From: a bacterium
GTDB lineage: Bacteria > Pseudomonadota > Alphaproteobacteria > Caulobacterales > Hyphomonadaceae
Reading direction: 5' to 3'
NCBI GenBank assembly: GCA_030824255.1
Contig: JAVBYB010000413.1
Location: 1-6,903 of the forward strand
DNA length: 6,903 bases
The translations under genes and the position numbers were made by a program. This document shows positions 4,593 through 6,903 of this stretch, one piece after another. Within the stretch, counting starts at the first letter, position 1; every line of letters starts with the position of its first letter. The notes under the pieces were generated by a model. That model was not told the origin of the DNA, made no database searches, and saw only the letters and a list, made by a program, of their open reading frames with translations.

Positions 4593-6903
4593 CTAGAACT
4601 TCGTCGATAGGCCAATCGAATAGGCGACGCCCAGCTTGTACTGGTTGATAATAACCTCGCCGCCGCCAAACTCTTGGTGCTCCAGATAATCCTCGTCAAG
4701 CAGGTTCTGGGCTTTGAACGTCAGCGACAGCGGACGGCCATAGGCGTCAAAATCCTTGCGGTAGACGAAGTCAAGCATGGTTCCCGGTTCCTGCAGGAAA
4801 TCAGGCTCGCCCGGACGGCCGCGGGCCGAGGAACGCTCGCTCACATAGGTGAGGATCAGCGTGCCCTGGCTGGACGCGATGGGGTCTTCCCAACCCAGCT
4901 GGACGTTGAAGACGTGTTCGGACTGGCCCTGAAGACGCGAGCCATCGATGATGTAGTTCGTTGCGGGCTCCGGCAAACCGGCGCCGGACAGCGGGAACAC
5001 TACATCGCCGGTCTTCACCTGAACCTCGCTATCGCTCCACGTGTAGTTGGACTGGAGGAAGATGTCCTTGCCGCCGAGGAAGAACATGTCGGGGAAGGGC
5101 TCGACGAACACTGTGCGGACTTCTGCCTCGGCGCCGAAGAGGATCGCCTTGGGGGCGTTCAGGTAGGTCTGCTGGATTGTGGCACCCTGTTCGGCGACGA
5201 CCGACTCGATCGGCTTTTCCATATCCTTGTAGAAAGCGCCCAGCATGAAGAACTGGTTCGGACCGAAATAGTGCTCAAGGCGGGTGTCGAAGTTCGTCAT
5301 CTCCGTGTCGGTGAGATACGGGTTGCCGATGAACAGGCGATCGCTGTCCGGATCGAGATATTGCTGCGGGGCAAGCTCGCGGAATTGCGGGCGGCCGATC
5401 GTCTGCGAGGCGCCGAAGCGAAGCTGCCAGTCGTCAGCGAAGTTCCACGTCACCGTGCTGGCGGGGAGGAAGTATTCTTCCTGGCGCGCGGGCAGCTGAG
5501 CGGGCTGAGCTTCGCCGAGGAAGAGGGCGCGAGGCGTGACTGATTGCGTGCCTTCCTCGTAACGGCCGCCTACAGCGACGCGCACGAACGGGATCGGTTC
5601 GAAATCCGCCTTTAGGTAGGCGGCGTTGACTTCCAGCTCAGCGTCGTAGGCGGCAGCGCCCGATGCGCCGGTGGTCTCGCGAATGACGAGGCGGTCCGGG
5701 TTGATGTTGAAATCGGCGAACAGGAAATCCGGCCGCGACTGCTGGACTTCGAGCGGCAGGTTGGCGGCGACAAAGCGGAACGCGCGCGAGGTGGCCGTGC
5801 GCGTGTTGTCGAACCAGTCGAGGCCGGCGGACAGTTCGAGGGGGCGCACATCGGCGATCGGAAGGTCGATCTCGTACTTCGCGGTGACGCCGGCGCTGTT
5901 CATCTCGTCCAGCAGCTCGGAGAATTCCCAGCGGTTGGTGGCGCGCGATGTGTCGTGCAGGTAGCGGTCGATCGAGTCATCGAAGATGTAGCGCATCTGG
6001 CGCTCGTAGGGGGCGTCGCGGGTGGTGCGGGCGTAGGCGGCGCGCCAGTCGAGCTCAAGGGCGCCAAAAACGTGTTCGCCGTCGACCTGTGTGGAGGTGA
6101 GCTCGCGCTCGTACCACGCGGTGCGCTCGTCGAGAACCTGCTCGCCGGCGAGTTCATCGAAGCCGAAGCGGCGATAGGTGCGCTTGTCGGTGCGGCGGAT
6201 CCAGAGATTGGTCCAGTCGATCTTGTGGTCTTCGCCAAATTCGAGGCCGACGCCGAACAGGCCGTCCCAGCCGACCTTGTTGTCGGTGGAGGTGTAATTG
6301 AAATCCGACTTGGGCGTGAGGACGCCGCCATCGATGCGGCCTTCCTGCTGAATCCCGTCTTCGGTTTTCCAGTCATTGGAGAAGCCGAGCACGCCGACAA
6401 CACCGAGGCTGAAACTGTCGAAATCCTGGCGCAGGCCGCCGGAAATGTCGAAGCTGATATTTCCTGGAATCGCGTCATTGAGCTGGACAAGGTTCAGCTT
6501 GGCATTCTCGAAGCTCTGTCCGATGCGCTGGAGTTCCTGCGCGTTGGTAAGCTGCGGGTAGAGGTCGAGCGAGGCATCGACGCGGCGGCTCGAGAGGATG
6601 GCTTCTTGCAGCTGGTTGGGAGTTTTCCGCGTGCCATCATCAAAGCCGAAGATATCGGCTTCGCCGCCATCATGCGTATAGCCGGTGGCGAGCGTGGTTT
6701 CCATGTTGGCGCCGACAGAGACGCCGAATTCGAGGAAGCTTTCATCGGGGAGGTTGAGCGTGGACAGCTGGATCACGCCGCCGCCGAATTCTCCCGGGAA
6801 TTCAGCGGAATAGCTTTTCTGCACCATCACCTGCGACAGGATGCTGGCGGGAAACAGGTCAAGTGGTACGACGCGCTGGAGCGGCTCGGGGCTCGGCAGC
6901 GGG
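4593..6903 (-). CDS. TonB-dependent outer-membrane receptor, N-terminus outside the window
   Basis: Proteins of this type form a 22-strand outer-membrane barrel closed by a plug and import a ligand using energy from TonB-ExbBD. The open frame runs to the right edge, giving 769 visible residues. The signal peptide, TonB box and most of the plug are missing. Residues 1-46 are the plug end: VPLDLFPASILSQVMVQKSY, then the conserved FPGEFGGGVIQL. Barrel landmarks include FGFDDGTRKTP (85-95), GRPQFRELAP (503-512), IGNPYLTDTEMTNFD (525-539), a FYKDMEKPIE strand (557-566) and AQNLLDEDYL (731-740). The protein ends in STKF, a C-terminal Phe typical of outer-membrane barrels recognised by the Bam machinery. 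The style fits the large receptors common in Caulobacterales, Sphingomonadales and related groups. The ligand cannot be told from sequence. The GTG at 6830 is an internal Val codon, not a start. The gene ends 130 bp before gspC, so it is probably a separate transcription unit. Confidence 0.93.
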   Translation of the reverse strand, partial: PLPSPEPLQRVVPLDLFPASILSQVMVQKSYSAEFPGEFGGGVIQLSTLNLPDESFLEFGVSVGANMETTLATGYTHDGGEADIFGFDDGTRKTPNQLQEAILSSRRVDASLDLYPQLTNAQELQRIGQSFENAKLNLVQLNDAIPGNISFDISGGLRQDFDSFSLGVVGVLGFSNDWKTEDGIQQEGRIDGGVLTPKSDFNYTSTDNKVGWDGLFGVGLEFGEDHKIDWTNLWIRRTDKRTYRRFGFDELAGEQVLDERTAWYERELTSTQVDGEHVFGALELDWRAAYARTTRDAPYERQMRYIFDDSIDRYLHDTSRATNRWEFSELLDEMNSAGVTAKYEIDLPIADVRPLELSAGLDWFDNTRTATSRAFRFVAANLPLEVQQSRPDFLFADFNINPDRLVIRETTGASGAAAYDAELEVNAAYLKADFEPIPFVRVAVGGRYEEGTQSVTPRALFLGEAQPAQLPARQEEYFLPASTVTWNFADDWQLRFGASQTIGRPQFRELAPQQYLDPDSDRLFIGNPYLTDTEMTNFDTRLEHYFGPNQFFMLGAFYKDMEKPIESVVAEQGATIQQTYLNAPKAILFGAEAEVRTVFVEPFPDMFFLGGKDIFLQSNYTWSDSEVQVKTGDVVFPLSGAGLPEPATNYIIDGSRLQGQSEHVFNVQLGWEDPIASSQGTLILTYVSERSSARGRPGEPDFLQEPGTMLDFVYRKDFDAYGRPLSLTFKAQNLLDEDYLEHQEFGGGEVIINQYKLGVAYSIGLSTKF

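Noticed and set aside
4185..4610. Plus-strand open frame spanning the intergenic gap and the gspC 5' end
   Set aside because: Most of it is antisense to gspC and it runs over the receptor's end. Its composition is Ala/Ser/Arg-rich with no family features, so it does not explain the gap.
4674..5543. Plus-strand open frame of 289 codons opposite the receptor
   Set aside because: It is antisense to conserved barrel sequence, with no recognisable domain and low-complexity charged composition.

Overview
The window comes from a high-GC Gram-negative bacterium and holds five genes, all read from the minus strand. The protein styles (compact GspC with a PDZ domain, large outer-membrane TonB-dependent receptor) and the GC-rich codon use suggest an alphaproteobacterium, perhaps of the Hyphomonadaceae/Maricaulales or Caulobacterales type. 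That placement is inference from sequence style and not a database result.

Read in the direction of transcription (high to low coordinates), the window opens with a TonB-dependent outer-membrane receptor. Its N-terminus lies beyond the right edge; the visible part is the end of the plug and the whole beta-barrel (6903 to 4593). A 130-bp intergenic gap follows (4592 to 4463). It contains a plausible promoter, a perfect 12-bp palindrome in the promoter spacer, a repeated TGTGACA motif and a short inverted repeat next to the next start codon. No convincing terminator for the receptor gene was seen there.

The rest is the front of a type II secretion (general secretory pathway) operon in the classical order: gspC (inner-membrane link protein), gspD (outer-membrane secretin), gspE (cytoplasmic ATPase) and the first 64 codons of gspF (inner-membrane platform protein), which runs off the left edge. 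The joints are very tight: 2 bp between C and D, a 4-bp ATGA overlap between D and E, and a 14-bp overlap between E and F. This points to one mRNA with translational coupling.

Together the gsp genes encode the ATPase-to-secretin axis of a machine that exports folded periplasmic proteins across the outer membrane. GspC joins the inner-membrane platform to the secretin, GspD forms the channel, GspE powers the pseudopilus and GspF anchors the assembly. The receptor next door would import a ligand across the outer membrane using TonB energy. A link between the two (secreted enzyme releases a ligand, receptor takes it up) is possible but not shown by the sequence. I see no RNA genes, mobile elements, CRISPR arrays or broken genes, and no clearly new system. 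The least explained part is the intergenic regulatory region.
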